Of a stretch of 47,905 bases of DNA, positions 17,861 to 26,251 are shown in pieces; position 1 is the stretch's first letter; each line of letters opens with the position of its first letter. The notes beneath the pieces are model-generated. The model had not been told where the DNA came from. It made no database searches and saw nothing but the letters and a program-made list of their open reading frames with translations. A program made the position numbers and the translations under genes. Source of the DNA: CAZEVY01 sp964515555. GTDB lineage: Bacteria; Acidobacteriota; Terriglobia; Bryobacterales; Bryobacteraceae. The stretch covers positions 1-47,905 of the forward strand of contig CAZEVY010000032.1 in the NCBI GenBank assembly GCA_964515555.1, read 5' to 3'.

Positions 17861-18928
17861 TCAGCGCTTCTTGCGGCCCTTGGGCGCGGGCGGCGCCAGA
17901 GTGGCGTCGATGGCGGCCAGCGCGAGCGGCGCCATCACTCGATAGCCGGCGGCGTTGGGATGCAGGCCGTCGTCAGCGAGATCGGCCTTGAGAAGTCCGG
18001 CATCGTCGAGCGTGGCGGCGAAATAGTCGACGTAGACGAAGCCGCGCTGGCGGCAGAAGGCCGCGAGCCAGGCGTTCAGCGCGCGTATGGTCGCCATGGG
18101 GCGCTGGACACTGCGCTCCCAGGAGGCGTTGCGCGCCTTGTGATAGTCGTGAATGGGGAGCACGCTGGCGAAGATCGGCTTGATCTGATGGGCGACGGCC
18201 AGCGCCGCGATCATCGCCAGGTTGTTCTGGATGGCGTCGAGCGGCACTCCGCGCGCGATGTCGTTGGTTCCGGCGAGCACCAGCATCGCCGCCGGCTTAC
18301 GGTCGACGACGTCGGCCTGCATGCGTCCCAGCATCTGACCGGTGATCTGTCCTCCGATGCCGCGGTTGACGAAGTCGCGGTCGGGGAAGTACTCGTTGAG
18401 GCGCCAGCCATCGGTGATGGAATCGCCCAGGAAGACGACGCGCGGCTTGCGTGGATCGGGCGGCGGGAGCGTGGCGTTGGCGTCCGCGTAACGGCGCAGA
18501 TTGTCGCGGTCGGGCGTGCGGAGCTGGGCTTCCTTGAAATCGAGCAGCGCGCGAAAGTGCGATTCGAGACGGGCGGCGTTTTCGCGCAGCTCATGGAACT
18601 GGCGATGCCCCTCCTGCGGGAAGGCGTCGGGCCGCGGCATGGCGTCGGCAAGCTGGAGGAAGGCGCGGAGATTGCCGAGGAACGCGTAGTGCGCCGGGGC
18701 GTCCTGCGGATTCACGACCCCGCCGCGCAGGTTGGCGGACGACTGCCGCGCGTTCTCGACGATGGGGGCCCCGGCGCGCGCCAGCGCCGGAACAAGCGCC
18801 GAGGTTGACTCCATCAACTGCACGACGCGCGTGTAGAGCGCCATGATCTCCGCGGTCGGGAGCAGCGGGCGGTTCTGCGCCGCCAGGGGAATCACAAAAA
18901 GCGCCAGGACCACTCTCCGCCGGATCAT
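17861..18928 (-). CDS. Secreted SGNH/GDSL hydrolase
   Basis: 355 residues with a short N-terminal signal sequence (MIRRRVVLALFVIPLAAQ). The SGNH blocks are intact: GDSITDGW with the nucleophile Ser (block I, about residue 170), NRGIGGQ (block II Gly), AGTNDIARG (block III Asn), and DDGLHPN with the catalytic Asp and His (block V). These enzymes are esterases or acetylhydrolases, commonly removing acetyl groups from polysaccharides or acting on lipids. The N-terminal ~140 residues are helical and not part of the core. The ATG overlaps the stop of the upstream DUF3108 gene (18925-18928), so the two are coupled. A basic tail, KGRKKR, ends the protein. Confidence 0.85.
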   Translation of the reverse strand: MIRRRVVLALFVIPLAAQNRPLLPTAEIMALYTRVVQLMESTSALVPALARAGAPIVENARQSSANLRGGVVNPQDAPAHYAFLGNLRAFLQLADAMPRPDAFPQEGHRQFHELRENAARLESHFRALLDFKEAQLRTPDRDNLRRYADANATLPPPDPRKPRVVFLGDSITDGWRLNEYFPDRDFVNRGIGGQITGQMLGRMQADVVDRKPAAMLVLAGTNDIARGVPLDAIQNNLAMIAALAVAHQIKPIFASVLPIHDYHKARNASWERSVQRPMATIRALNAWLAAFCRQRGFVYVDYFAATLDDAGLLKADLADDGLHPNAAGYRVMAPLALAAIDATLAPPAPKGRKKR

Positions 18929-19713
18929 CCGGCGGGCTCCCGTTTCTCGAGCTTCAGCGTCACGGTCCCGATGTAGAACGGCAACTGGATGCGGATCTGA
19001 ACCGGCAGCCGGCGCGCGTCATCGCTGATCCAGACGAACAGCCGCCCCTTGCGGCGGTAGAGGACGTCGTTGAACAGAAAGGCCTCGTAGCGAATGGCGT
19101 TGAACTCACCGGCGGGCGTCTTGACGCGCTCGCGTCCGAGGGCGGCGATGCGCGCGGAAGCGGACTTCTTCCCGTCGCTGATGGGATACTCCGCCGACTG
19201 GCCGATCTCGGGCGCCGCGAGCCGCAGGCGCGCGAGCCCCGCGAGCACGTCGTGGACGCACGGCGGCACGTCGATCTCGCGCGTCGATACCACCGCGTCG
19301 CGCGCGGTGTCGCGTTCGACGAGGCTGGCCTTGCCGGGCGGATGGTTGAAGGTTACGCGCGTCTCGCGCCGCTTCTTCGCCTCGTGCGCGCGCATGAGGG
19401 TGCTGGAGGCGCACAACTGCTCGTTGAACAGCGACGAGTAGTCGTTGTCGACTTTATAGAGCCTGCCGGCCAGTCCGACGGTCTCCAGATGCAGGTCGGC
19501 CTGGAAGCCGGGATCGTTGTGCGGCTGCAGGGTGAGGCGCGCAACGCCGGATCGCATCAGGCGCCACTCGGCCTCGTAGTGCAGGACGCTGGCGCCGGCC
19601 GGTGGGAGCAGCGCGCGCGCGTTCGCGAAGCGATTCTGCTGCGACCCCGCCGCCAGTACGGCGAGCAAGGCTGCGGCGAGCTGGGCGACGGCGATCCCGT
19701 GGACGCGGGCCAT
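18925..19713 (-). CDS. DUF3108-family exported protein
   Basis: 262 residues with a signal-like N-terminus (VAQLAAALLAVLAAG). The pattern LHYEAEWRLMRSGVARLTL near residue 42 and GRLFVWISDDARRLPVQIRI near residue 225 are typical of DUF3108, a beta-rich periplasmic family of unknown role, sometimes linked to the cell envelope. It is the first gene of a two-gene unit with the SGNH hydrolase, sharing an ATGA overlap, so the two probably act in the same envelope process. Confidence 0.75.
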   Translation of the reverse strand: MARVHGIAVAQLAAALLAVLAAGSQQNRFANARALLPPAGASVLHYEAEWRLMRSGVARLTLQPHNDPGFQADLHLETVGLAGRLYKVDNDYSSLFNEQLCASSTLMRAHEAKKRRETRVTFNHPPGKASLVERDTARDAVVSTREIDVPPCVHDVLAGLARLRLAAPEIGQSAEYPISDGKKSASARIAALGRERVKTPAGEFNAIRYEAFLFNDVLYRRKGRLFVWISDDARRLPVQIRIQLPFYIGTVTLKLEKREPAG

Positions 19714-19746
19714 CGACCTGAGTTTGGCAGATCGCGGGCGTCGTGT

Positions 19747-20112
19747 TCAAGCGCGCTTGCGCTTGGACTCGCAGAGCCCGGCCTGCGTCTTCCTGGGCAG
19801 CTTCGCGAACACGAGCTGGTGGGAGGCGGCGAGCAGGCGCTGGATGTCGGCGCGGGGGAGGGCGTCGAACGACTCCAGCGCGACCCACCGCGCGCGCGCC
19901 AGGTACGGCGCCGGGACGATGCCGGGCCGTTCGGTGAGTTCGGCGAAATCTTCGGGAGTGCACTTGAAGGAGCAGCAGTGGGGCGCGGGTTCGAGGACGA
20001 GGACGGCGAACATCTTGCCGGAGACTTTGAATACCAGGTCGGCGCCCCACTGGACGTTCTCGGTGGCGTGCGGGAGGTTGAGACAATGCTGTCGGAACCA
20101 CTCGGCGGGCAT
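19747..20112 (-). CDS. MmcQ/YjbR family protein (second copy)
   Basis: 121 residues from ATG 20112 (MPAEWFRQHCLNLPHATENV); an upstream ATG at 20121 is possible. I prefer 20112 because TAAGAT (20120-20125, minus strand) lies 7 nt before it and there is no Shine-Dalgarno sequence, so the mRNA is probably leaderless. The body shows the YjbR pattern: GADLVFKVSGKMFAVLVLE, then FKCTPEDFAELTERPGI and an LPRADIQRLLAASHQLV helix. The tail is basic (SKRKRA). It is clearly diverged from the copy at 10421. It is divergent from the isomerase gene, with under 50 bp between the starts. Confidence 0.8.
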   Translation of the reverse strand: MPAEWFRQHCLNLPHATENVQWGADLVFKVSGKMFAVLVLEPAPHCCSFKCTPEDFAELTERPGIVPAPYLARARWVALESFDALPRADIQRLLAASHQLVFAKLPRKTQAGLCESKRKRA

Positions 20113-20144
20113 GGACTCCATCTTAGACTGCGCCTGCGCCGGTG

Positions 20145-20150
20145 TATCGT
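20145..20150 (+). promoter_or_regulatory. -10 hexamer of the isomerase-like gene
   Basis: TATCGT at 20145-20150 is followed by 8 nt and then ATG 20159. On the opposite strand TAAGAT at 20120-20125 serves the divergent YjbR gene 7 nt before its ATG. The two -10 boxes are about 25 bp apart, so each gene's upstream promoter region overlaps the other gene's start. Confidence 0.4.
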
Positions 20151-20158
20151 AGGTTGAT

Positions 20159-21046
20159 ATGACGCGACGAGAACTCCTCGCGATGGGCGCCGCGCCGGCG
20201 CTCGCACAAGCGCCGCCCGCGCCGACGAGGTTCCAGATCGGCTGCATGACGATCGTCTATTCCGGCTACCCCTTCGAGCGCGCGTTGCGCGGCATCAAGG
20301 GCGTCGGCTACCAGTACTGCGCCTGGGGCACCACCCACGCCGACCCGTCCGGTAAGCGCGTCCCCCTCATCGCGCCGAACGAGCCGGCGTCGCGCGCCTC
20401 AGCGCTGGCCTCGCAGACGCGCGCCGAAGGCCTCGAGCCGCTCATGATGTTCTCGATGGTCAACCTCGAAGACAAGGACGCCCCCGACCTGCACGCGCGC
20501 CGCATCGAGCAGGCGGCCGCCGCGAAGATTCCCTACCTGCTGACGTTCGGGCGCACGCGTCCGGGCGAATACGAGAACGTGATCCGATGCTTGAAGCACG
20601 CCGGGCCGCTGGCGCGCGCCGCCGGAGTCACCGTGATGATCAAACAGCACGGCGGCAACACCGCCACCGGCGTCGATTGCAGCAAGATCATCGCCGAGGT
20701 CGCCGACGAGGGCGTCAAGATGTGCTACGACGCCGGCAACGTGCTCGACTACGAGAACGACGATCCGCTGCCCGACATCCGCGCCTGCTGGCGCGACGTC
20801 CGCGCCTTCGCCATCAAGGACCACCGCAACACGCCCAAGGACGAGGACTGCGGTCCCGGCTTCGGCGAGATCGACCACTACAAGCTGCTGGCGCCGGTGG
20901 CGCGCACGGGCCTGGCGATGCCGCTCTGCTGCGAGAATATCTTCGAGCCGCTTCTGCCTCGACCGCGAACGCCCGAGGGCGTCGACAGGCTGGCCGCCCG
21001 CGCGCGTGAATTTCTCGAGACGGTCACGCGCGGGTTGCTGGTCTGA
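20159..21046 (+). CDS. Sugar phosphate isomerase/epimerase-like TIM-barrel protein
   Basis: 295 residues beginning MTRRELLAMGAAPALAQ, a short RR-containing export signal (Tat-like). The body is a xylose-isomerase-like / AP-endonuclease-2-like barrel: FQIGCMTIVYSGYPFERALR, EGLEPLMMFSMV, VTVMIKQHGGN, VKMCYDAGNVLDYE and FAIKDHRN with metal-ligand-type His, Asp and Glu residues. Members isomerise or epimerise sugars or act on inositol-type substrates; the exact substrate cannot be read. It is monocistronic, with the RidA gene convergent 9 bp downstream. Confidence 0.75.
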   Translation: MTRRELLAMGAAPALAQAPPAPTRFQIGCMTIVYSGYPFERALRGIKGVGYQYCAWGTTHADPSGKRVPLIAPNEPASRASALASQTRAEGLEPLMMFSMVNLEDKDAPDLHARRIEQAAAAKIPYLLTFGRTRPGEYENVIRCLKHAGPLARAAGVTVMIKQHGGNTATGVDCSKIIAEVADEGVKMCYDAGNVLDYENDDPLPDIRACWRDVRAFAIKDHRNTPKDEDCGPGFGEIDHYKLLAPVARTGLAMPLCCENIFEPLLPRPRTPEGVDRLAARAREFLETVTRGLLV

Positions 21047-21055
21047 GACGCGCCA

Positions 21056-21508
21056 TCAGATGTAGGCGATCACGTCGATCTCGACCAGCGAGTCCCCCGG
21101 AATGCCGCCGGCCGCGGCGATCGTGGTGCGCACGGGCGGCTCGTCGCCGAAGCGTCCACGGAAGACTTCGTTCATGCCGGCGTAATCTTTCAGGTCGTTC
21201 AGGTACACGTTGCACTTGAGGACCTTCGACATCGAGGAGCCGGCGCGCGTCAGCTCGTCCTCGATCGACTTCAGCACGATCTCGGTGTGCGACTTGATGT
21301 CGCCCGGGACGTGCGCGCCCTTGCCGGCGATGAACAGCAGATTGCCGTAGGACACCGCGCCGTTGAACAGCGGGGTCTTCTCCGGTTTCCTCCCGTTGCG
21401 ATAGTGGACCTTCTTGGCAGGCGCGGAGGCGGCGGGGGCCTGGGCGGAAGCGGCGGTCGCGGCCGCGGCGGCCGCGCCGCCCAATAGCGCTCGTCGGGTT
21501 TTCTTCAT
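21056..21508 (-). CDS. Exported RidA/YjgF-family protein
   Basis: 150 residues from ATG 21508, chosen because AAAGGAG lies 5 nt upstream; the GTG at 21514 overlaps that site. RidA proteins hydrolyse reactive enamine/imine intermediates from PLP enzymes. Conserved features are present: FIAGKGAHVPGDIKSHTE, KSIEDELTRAGSSMSKVLK and the RTTIAAAGGIPGDSLVEID end with the catalytic-type Arg. Unusually, about 35 residues precede the domain, starting MKKTRRALLGGAAAAAATAA, which looks like a Tat-type signal and an Ala-rich linker. The enzyme may therefore work in the periplasm. Convergent with the isomerase-like gene. Confidence 0.85.
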   Translation of the reverse strand: MKKTRRALLGGAAAAAATAASAQAPAASAPAKKVHYRNGRKPEKTPLFNGAVSYGNLLFIAGKGAHVPGDIKSHTEIVLKSIEDELTRAGSSMSKVLKCNVYLNDLKDYAGMNEVFRGRFGDEPPVRTTIAAAGGIPGDSLVEIDVIAYI

Positions 21509-21559
21509 ATTCACTCCTTTCGGAAGTTATGGGATTGTCATCGCGCACGCGGGCCGGCG

Positions 21560-23077
21560 ATGATAACATTCAAGATTAGCACCGCCCCTGGGAGCGAGCA
21601 GTTGACCGCGCGCATCTTCCTCAAGCTCATCCTCGCGGTGATCTTCGTGCTCGTGATCGCGCTCGGCGCCGTGGATGTGCTGGTCTCCCGCCTGGCCGAC
21701 TCCAGCTACAAAGAGACGCTGGCCGGCGAACTGGCCGACAAGGCCCGCATGATCGCCACCTTCCCTGCCGCCGACTTCCCCGCGAGGCTGGCCGGGTGGG
21801 CCCGCGCCTCGCGCAGCCGCGTCACGCTGGTCGCCGGCGACGGCAGCGTGCTGGCCGATTCCGAAGCCGATCCGGCGCGCATGGAGAACCACCTCCATCG
21901 GCCCGAGATCGAGGCGGCGCTCGCCGGCCGCACCGGGACCGCCATCCGCCTGAGCCCGACCATCGGCGTCGATTTCCTCTACGTCGCCGTGCCCGCCGCG
22001 GGGAATGCCGTCCGCCTCGCGGTCCCGCTCTCGCGCGTCTCCAGCCAGGTGGTGTCGATCCGCAACCGCATGCTGGTATCGACGGCCCTGGCCTTCCTGC
22101 CGGCGATGCTGGTAGCGGTCCTGTTCGCCCGGTCGATCTCCGCCAAGCTCGGCGCCATCATCGATTACGCCGGCAAGCTGGCTCGCGGCGATTACCAGGC
22201 GCGCCTCCGGTTCTCGGGCCGCGACGAGCTCGGCCTGCTCCGCGATCAGCTCAACGAGACCGCCGCCAAGCTCCAGCAATCGGTGCGCGACCTCGAACGC
22301 GAGCACGTGGAGCTGGAGAAACTCGAACGCGTGCGCAAGGATTTCGTCATCAACGTTTCGCACGAATTGCGCACGCCGCTGGCGTCCATCCAGGGCTACA
22401 CCGACACGCTGCTCGAGGGCGCCGTGGCCGATCACGACAACAACCTCCGGTTCCTGACCATCATTCGCAAGAACACCGAGCGGCTCACGACGCTGGTCTC
22501 GGATCTGCTGACGCTCTCGCGCATCGAGCTCAAGACTCAAAACTTCGAGTTGGCGTCCTACCCGGTGAACTCCCTGCTTGCCGACTGCATGGATTCCATG
22601 CAGCCCATGGCCGGCAGAAAATCGCTACACCTTGCCGGAGAACCCGCGCCGGAAGGTACCCGTGTTTTCTGCGACGCCAAGGCGTTCCACCAGGCGGTGA
22701 CGAACCTGCTCGACAACGCCATCAAGTACACTCCCGAGGGCGGGCAGATTCACGTCGGGGCCCGTCACCTTCCGGTTTTCGACGGCCCTTCTCCCCTGCT
22801 CGAAGTGTACGTTCGCGACACCGGGGTGGGAATACCCGGGCCGGAACTGCCCAGGCTGTTCGAGCGCTTCTACCGCGTCGACAAGGCTCGCTCGCGTGAG
22901 CTCGGCGGGACCGGGTTGGGACTGGCGATCGTCAAGCACCTCGTGCGCGCCCAGGGCGGCGACGTGAGCGTCCATAGCGAGGTCGGCAAGGGTTCGCTGT
23001 TCGCATTTACGCTTCCCGTAGCCCAGCCAGAGGTTACTGAATCGGCGGAACTTCAGGACACTGCAACGGTATCGTAA
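21560..23077 (+). CDS. Sensor histidine kinase, PhoR/VicK type
   Basis: 505 residues: TM1 (about 17-42), a periplasmic domain, TM2 (about 165-190), HAMP (about 190-245), HisKA with His268 in NVSHELRTPLASIQGY, and HATPase with N box NLLDNAIKYTPEGG, DTGVGIP and GTGLGLAIVKH. It phosphorylates a response regulator, surely the product of the next gene. The start is uncertain: ATG 21560 has no ribosome site, while TTG 21602 has GGGAG about 7 nt upstream and would begin MTARIFLKLILAVIF, a cleaner N-terminus. The kinase gene precedes the regulator gene, the reverse of the common phoB-phoR order. Confidence 0.88.
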   Translation: MITFKISTAPGSEQLTARIFLKLILAVIFVLVIALGAVDVLVSRLADSSYKETLAGELADKARMIATFPAADFPARLAGWARASRSRVTLVAGDGSVLADSEADPARMENHLHRPEIEAALAGRTGTAIRLSPTIGVDFLYVAVPAAGNAVRLAVPLSRVSSQVVSIRNRMLVSTALAFLPAMLVAVLFARSISAKLGAIIDYAGKLARGDYQARLRFSGRDELGLLRDQLNETAAKLQQSVRDLEREHVELEKLERVRKDFVINVSHELRTPLASIQGYTDTLLEGAVADHDNNLRFLTIIRKNTERLTTLVSDLLTLSRIELKTQNFELASYPVNSLLADCMDSMQPMAGRKSLHLAGEPAPEGTRVFCDAKAFHQAVTNLLDNAIKYTPEGGQIHVGARHLPVFDGPSPLLEVYVRDTGVGIPGPELPRLFERFYRVDKARSRELGGTGLGLAIVKHLVRAQGGDVSVHSEVGKGSLFAFTLPVAQPEVTESAELQDTATVS

Positions 23078-23109
23078 CCCAGTTGTCACAATTAGTCGGT
23101 ATGCTGGTG

Positions 23110-23133
23110 CGAGGTCGAAGGGCGGCCTCGACC
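23110..23133 (+). promoter_or_regulatory. Alternative hairpins just before the response-regulator start
   Basis: GGTCGA (23113-23118) pairs with TCGACC (23128-23133). The overlapping CGAGG (23110-23114) can instead pair with CCTCG (23126-23130). Either stem ends within 10 bp of ATG 23139 and could limit ribosome access, making regulator synthesis differ from kinase synthesis. Confidence 0.35.
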
Positions 23134-23138
23134 CGGCT

Positions 23139-23840
23139 ATGAAGAAGATTCTGCTGATCGAAGACGACTCCGACCTGTTCTCGCTACTGAAATACAATCT
23201 GGAAAAGGAAGGTTTCGCACTGGTCGGGTCGCAGACCGGCCGCGGCGCCATCGATCTTTGCCAGCGCGAGCGGCCGGACCTGATCCTGCTCGACATCATG
23301 CTGCCGGACTCCGACGGATTGGACATCTGCAAGGGAATCCGGACGCACACGACGCTGGGGCACATTCCGATCATCTTTCTGACGGCCAGGGCGTCGGAGG
23401 CGGACCGCATTGTCGGGCTGGAGCTGGGAGCCAACGACTACATCGTCAAGCCGTTCTCGATCCGCGAGCTGATCGCGCGCATCAAGGTGCATTTCCGCAC
23501 GACGCCCGCGCCGCAGCGCCTTCTGAAGGCGGGCGAGCTGGAGCTTGACCGGACAGCCTGTCGCGTACGTCTCGCCGGCCGCGAGATCCAACTCACGGCC
23601 ACCGAGTTCCGTCTCTTGGAGTTTCTCATGAGCCGTCCGGGCGTCGTCTACAGCCGGGAGCAGTTGCTCGATTCGGTGTGGGGACACGACCGCGCGGTCA
23701 CCGACCGCACCGTGGACGTTTATGTCCTGCGGCTGCGCCAGAAGGTCGAGCACGATCCCGCGAGTCCCGTGTTCCTGCGCTCGGTGCGCGGCTTCGGCTA
23801 CAGCTTCAGCGACGAAGTTCCGGTAGCGGCGGGCACCTAG
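23139..23840 (+). CDS. Response regulator, PhoB/OmpR family
   Basis: 233 residues. The receiver domain (1-120) has the acidic pair in LLIEDDSDL, the phospho-acceptor Asp52 in LILLDIMLP, Thr in FLTARAS and Lys in YIVKPFS. The C-terminal winged helix (about 130-230) carries LTATEFRLLEFLM, SREQLLDSVWG and the recognition helix DRTVDVYVLRLRQKV. Together with the kinase 61 bp upstream it forms a two-component system of the PhoB-PhoR/VicRK type. The signal, phosphate or envelope stress, cannot be decided because no pst genes are nearby. Confidence 0.9.
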   Translation: MKKILLIEDDSDLFSLLKYNLEKEGFALVGSQTGRGAIDLCQRERPDLILLDIMLPDSDGLDICKGIRTHTTLGHIPIIFLTARASEADRIVGLELGANDYIVKPFSIRELIARIKVHFRTTPAPQRLLKAGELELDRTACRVRLAGREIQLTATEFRLLEFLMSRPGVVYSREQLLDSVWGHDRAVTDRTVDVYVLRLRQKVEHDPASPVFLRSVRGFGYSFSDEVPVAAGT

Positions 23841-23843
23841 CGG

Positions 23844-23877
23844 CCGAGCGCTGGGTACTGCGCTAATCCGAGCGCTG
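23844..23877. repeat. 10-bp direct repeat between response regulator and permease genes
   Basis: CCGAGCGCTG occurs at 23844-23853 and again at 23868-23877, 24 bp apart. The pair lies 23-56 bp upstream of the permease -10 box, a plausible position for an activator binding to one face of the helix (24 bp is not an exact number of turns). Function unknown. Confidence 0.35.
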
Positions 23878-23899
23878 CGCACGCTGCGCGCCCACGGCG

Positions 23900-23905
23900 T
23901 ACAAT
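23900..23905 (+). promoter_or_regulatory. -10 hexamer of the APC permease gene
   Basis: TACAAT at 23900-23905. ATG 23909 is only 3 nt away, too close to be transcribed from this box. GTG 23912 is 6 nt away and falls where transcription should begin. This suggests a leaderless mRNA starting at the GTG. Confidence 0.45.
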
Positions 23906-23908
23906 GCG

Positions 23909-25318
23909 ATGGTGGCGACGCCCAAACCAGCGGTTCAACTTCTGCGGCAACTCGGAGTCGTCAGCGCGACAGCGCTGGTGGTCTCCAACATGGTCGGCAC
24001 CGGAATCTTCACGGCGACCGGCTTTCTGGCGGGCGACCTGGGTTCAGTTGGCGTCATCATGCTGATCTGGGTGGTGGGCGCGGTCTGCGCGCTGGCGGGC
24101 GCCTTCTGCTATTCGGAGCTGGGCATCAACTATCCGAGCTCCGGCGGCGAGTACATCTACCAGACACGCGCATTCGGCCCGACCTGGGGATTCCTCACGG
24201 GCTGGATTTCGTTCTTCGCGGGATTCTCGGCGCCGATCGCGGCCTCGGCGCTCGCCTTCGCGGATTACCTGGGCTACTTCTGGCCGTCGCTCAAGCAGGG
24301 GAGCGCGCCCTACACGATCGGCAGCGGAGCGCTATCGCTCTCCTTCGGCGGTGCGCAACTGACGGCCTCGGCGCTGATCGGCGTTTTCACGGTCGCGAAC
24401 TTTTTCGGGGTGCGCCGCATCGCCTGGGTGCAGAACATTCTGACCTCCGCGAAGATCCTGGTCCTGTTAGCCTTCATCGGCCTGGCGCTGGCGGCCGGCA
24501 CAGGGAGTTGGGATCACTTCTCGCAGCCGGCCGCGCGCACGTCGCCCTACTCGATCCCGGCGCAGTTCGCCGTGAGCATGTTCTTCATCTATCTGAGCTA
24601 CAGCGGATGGAACGCGGCGACCTATGTAGCCGAGGAGGTCAAGCAGCCTTCGCGGACCCTGCCGATCGCGCTGACGTTCGGCACGGCGCTGGTGGCGCTG
24701 CTCTACCTGGCGCTGAACGTGGTGTTCATCTACGCTGTCCCGCTGGAAAAGATGAAGGGAGTGCTGGCGGTCGGGGCGTTGGCGGCGTCGCACCTTTTCG
24801 GACCGGGCGTGGCGGGCGTGTTCGCGGCGCTGATGGCGGTGTCGTTGCTGGCGACTGTGAACGCCATGGTGACGATCGGGCCGCGCCTCTACTACGCGAT
24901 GGCGAAGAACGGTGCTTTCCTTTCGGCGGCAGCCAGCGTGAACGAGCGCTGGCACACGCCGGTGTTCGCCATCGTGTGCCAGGGCGCCTGCGCCATGCTG
25001 ATGACGCTGACGCCGTTTCCGCAACTGGTCTACTACATCGGCTTCACGCTGAATTTCTTCGCGGCGGTGACCATCTGCACGCTGTTCGTCTTCCGCCGGC
25101 AGCCGGGATGGCAGAAGCTGCGCGTGGTGAGCTTCGCCTGGCCGCTGGTGCCGGCGATTTTCCTGATCGTCGCGGCGATCGTGGTGGTGGTCGGAACGAC
25201 GTTCGCCCCGAAGGTGGCGGCGGCCGCCACGCTGACGATCGTCACCGGCGCCGTGGTCTATCACTTCCGGATGAAGTCGTCCGGCCGCGGTCCGCAGGAG
25301 CGCGCGGGGGCCGCTTAG
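23909..25318 (+). CDS. APC-superfamily amino acid permease
   Basis: 469 residues with about 12 hydrophobic segments. The first unwound helix motif of the family is visible as VSNMVGTGIFTATG (residues about 25-40). Further on are GGEYIYQTRAFGPTWGFLTGW and a C-terminal block of helices (VPAIFLIVAAIVVVVG). It is an inner-membrane secondary transporter for amino acids or related amines; the substrate is unknown. GTG 23912 may be the true start. TAG is immediately followed by the folD GTG with no spacer, so the permease heads a possible four-gene unit with folD, coaE and the protease gene. Confidence 0.85.
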   Translation: MVATPKPAVQLLRQLGVVSATALVVSNMVGTGIFTATGFLAGDLGSVGVIMLIWVVGAVCALAGAFCYSELGINYPSSGGEYIYQTRAFGPTWGFLTGWISFFAGFSAPIAASALAFADYLGYFWPSLKQGSAPYTIGSGALSLSFGGAQLTASALIGVFTVANFFGVRRIAWVQNILTSAKILVLLAFIGLALAAGTGSWDHFSQPAARTSPYSIPAQFAVSMFFIYLSYSGWNAATYVAEEVKQPSRTLPIALTFGTALVALLYLALNVVFIYAVPLEKMKGVLAVGALAASHLFGPGVAGVFAALMAVSLLATVNAMVTIGPRLYYAMAKNGAFLSAAASVNERWHTPVFAIVCQGACAMLMTLTPFPQLVYYIGFTLNFFAAVTICTLFVFRRQPGWQKLRVVSFAWPLVPAIFLIVAAIVVVVGTTFAPKVAAAATLTIVTGAVVYHFRMKSSGRGPQERAGAA

Positions 25319-26251
25319 GTGGCGCGGGTCCTCGACGGCAAGTGGGTGCGCGACGGCATCCTCGCGGCGCTGAAGCCGCGCGTCGAGGCGCTGGCCGCGC
25401 GCGGGCGGCCGCCGGGACTTGCGGTGATCCTGGCGGGCGACGACCCGGCGTCGGCCATTTACGTCCGTAACAAGGTGAAGGCCTGCGAGGAGCTTGGTAT
25501 TCGCAGCGAAACGCTCACGCCTCCGGCGACCGTCACCACCGATGAGATTCTCGCCGAAGTCGACCGCCTGAACCGCCGCGAAGACGTCGACGGCATTCTC
25601 GTGCAGATGCCGCTTCCGCCGCAGGTCGACGCGCGGCGCGTGCTGGAGGCGGTGGCGCCGGAGAAGGACGTCGACGGATTCCATCCGGTGAACGTAGGGC
25701 GGCTGGTGGCGGGCGTCGCCGGGCCGCGGCCTTGCACGCCGTCCGGGATCATGGAGATGCTGCGGCGCTACGAGATTCCGGTCGCCGGGCGGCGCGCGGT
25801 GGTGGTGGGCCGCAGCGAGATTGTCGGCAAGCCCATGGCGATGCTACTTCTGCACGCCCACGCGACGGTGACGATCTGCCACTCGCGCACGGCCGATCTG
25901 GCGGCCGAGTGCCGGCGCGCCGACATACTGGTCGCGGCCATCGGGCGCCCGGCGCTGGTGCGCGGCGACTTTATCCAGCCGGGCGCCACCGTGATCGACG
26001 TCGGAATCAATCGCGTCGCCGACCGCGCGGTGGCCGCGCGCATTTTCGCCGATGCTCCGGATCGGCTGGCGGCGTTCGACAGGAAAAGCTCGGCGCTGGT
26101 CGGCGACGTGCATCCGGTCGAGGTGGCGGCCGTGGCGGGGGCCTACACGCCGGTGCCCGGCGGGGTCGGCCCGTTGACGATCGCGATGCTGATGGAAAAC
26201 ACGGTCTCGGCGGCGGAGCGGAGTGTCGGCGGGTGCTTAGAGTCGGACTGA
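25319..26251 (+). CDS. folD: Bifunctional methylenetetrahydrofolate dehydrogenase/cyclohydrolase
   Basis: 310 residues, slightly longer than the usual ~285-300. It interconverts 5,10-methylene-, methenyl- and 10-formyl-tetrahydrofolate with NADP+. Visible motifs are SAIYVRNKVKACEELGI with the catalytic-type Tyr and Lys, GILVQMPLP, DVDGFHPVN, VVVGRSEIVGKPMAMLL in the Rossmann domain, and PVPGGVGPLTIAMLMENTV near the end. GTG 25319 directly abuts the permease stop. The 3' end overlaps coaE by 19 bp. Confidence 0.95.
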   Translation: MARVLDGKWVRDGILAALKPRVEALAARGRPPGLAVILAGDDPASAIYVRNKVKACEELGIRSETLTPPATVTTDEILAEVDRLNRREDVDGILVQMPLPPQVDARRVLEAVAPEKDVDGFHPVNVGRLVAGVAGPRPCTPSGIMEMLRRYEIPVAGRRAVVVGRSEIVGKPMAMLLLHAHATVTICHSRTADLAAECRRADILVAAIGRPALVRGDFIQPGATVIDVGINRVADRAVAARIFADAPDRLAAFDRKSSALVGDVHPVEVAAVAGAYTPVPGGVGPLTIAMLMENTVSAAERSVGGCLESD

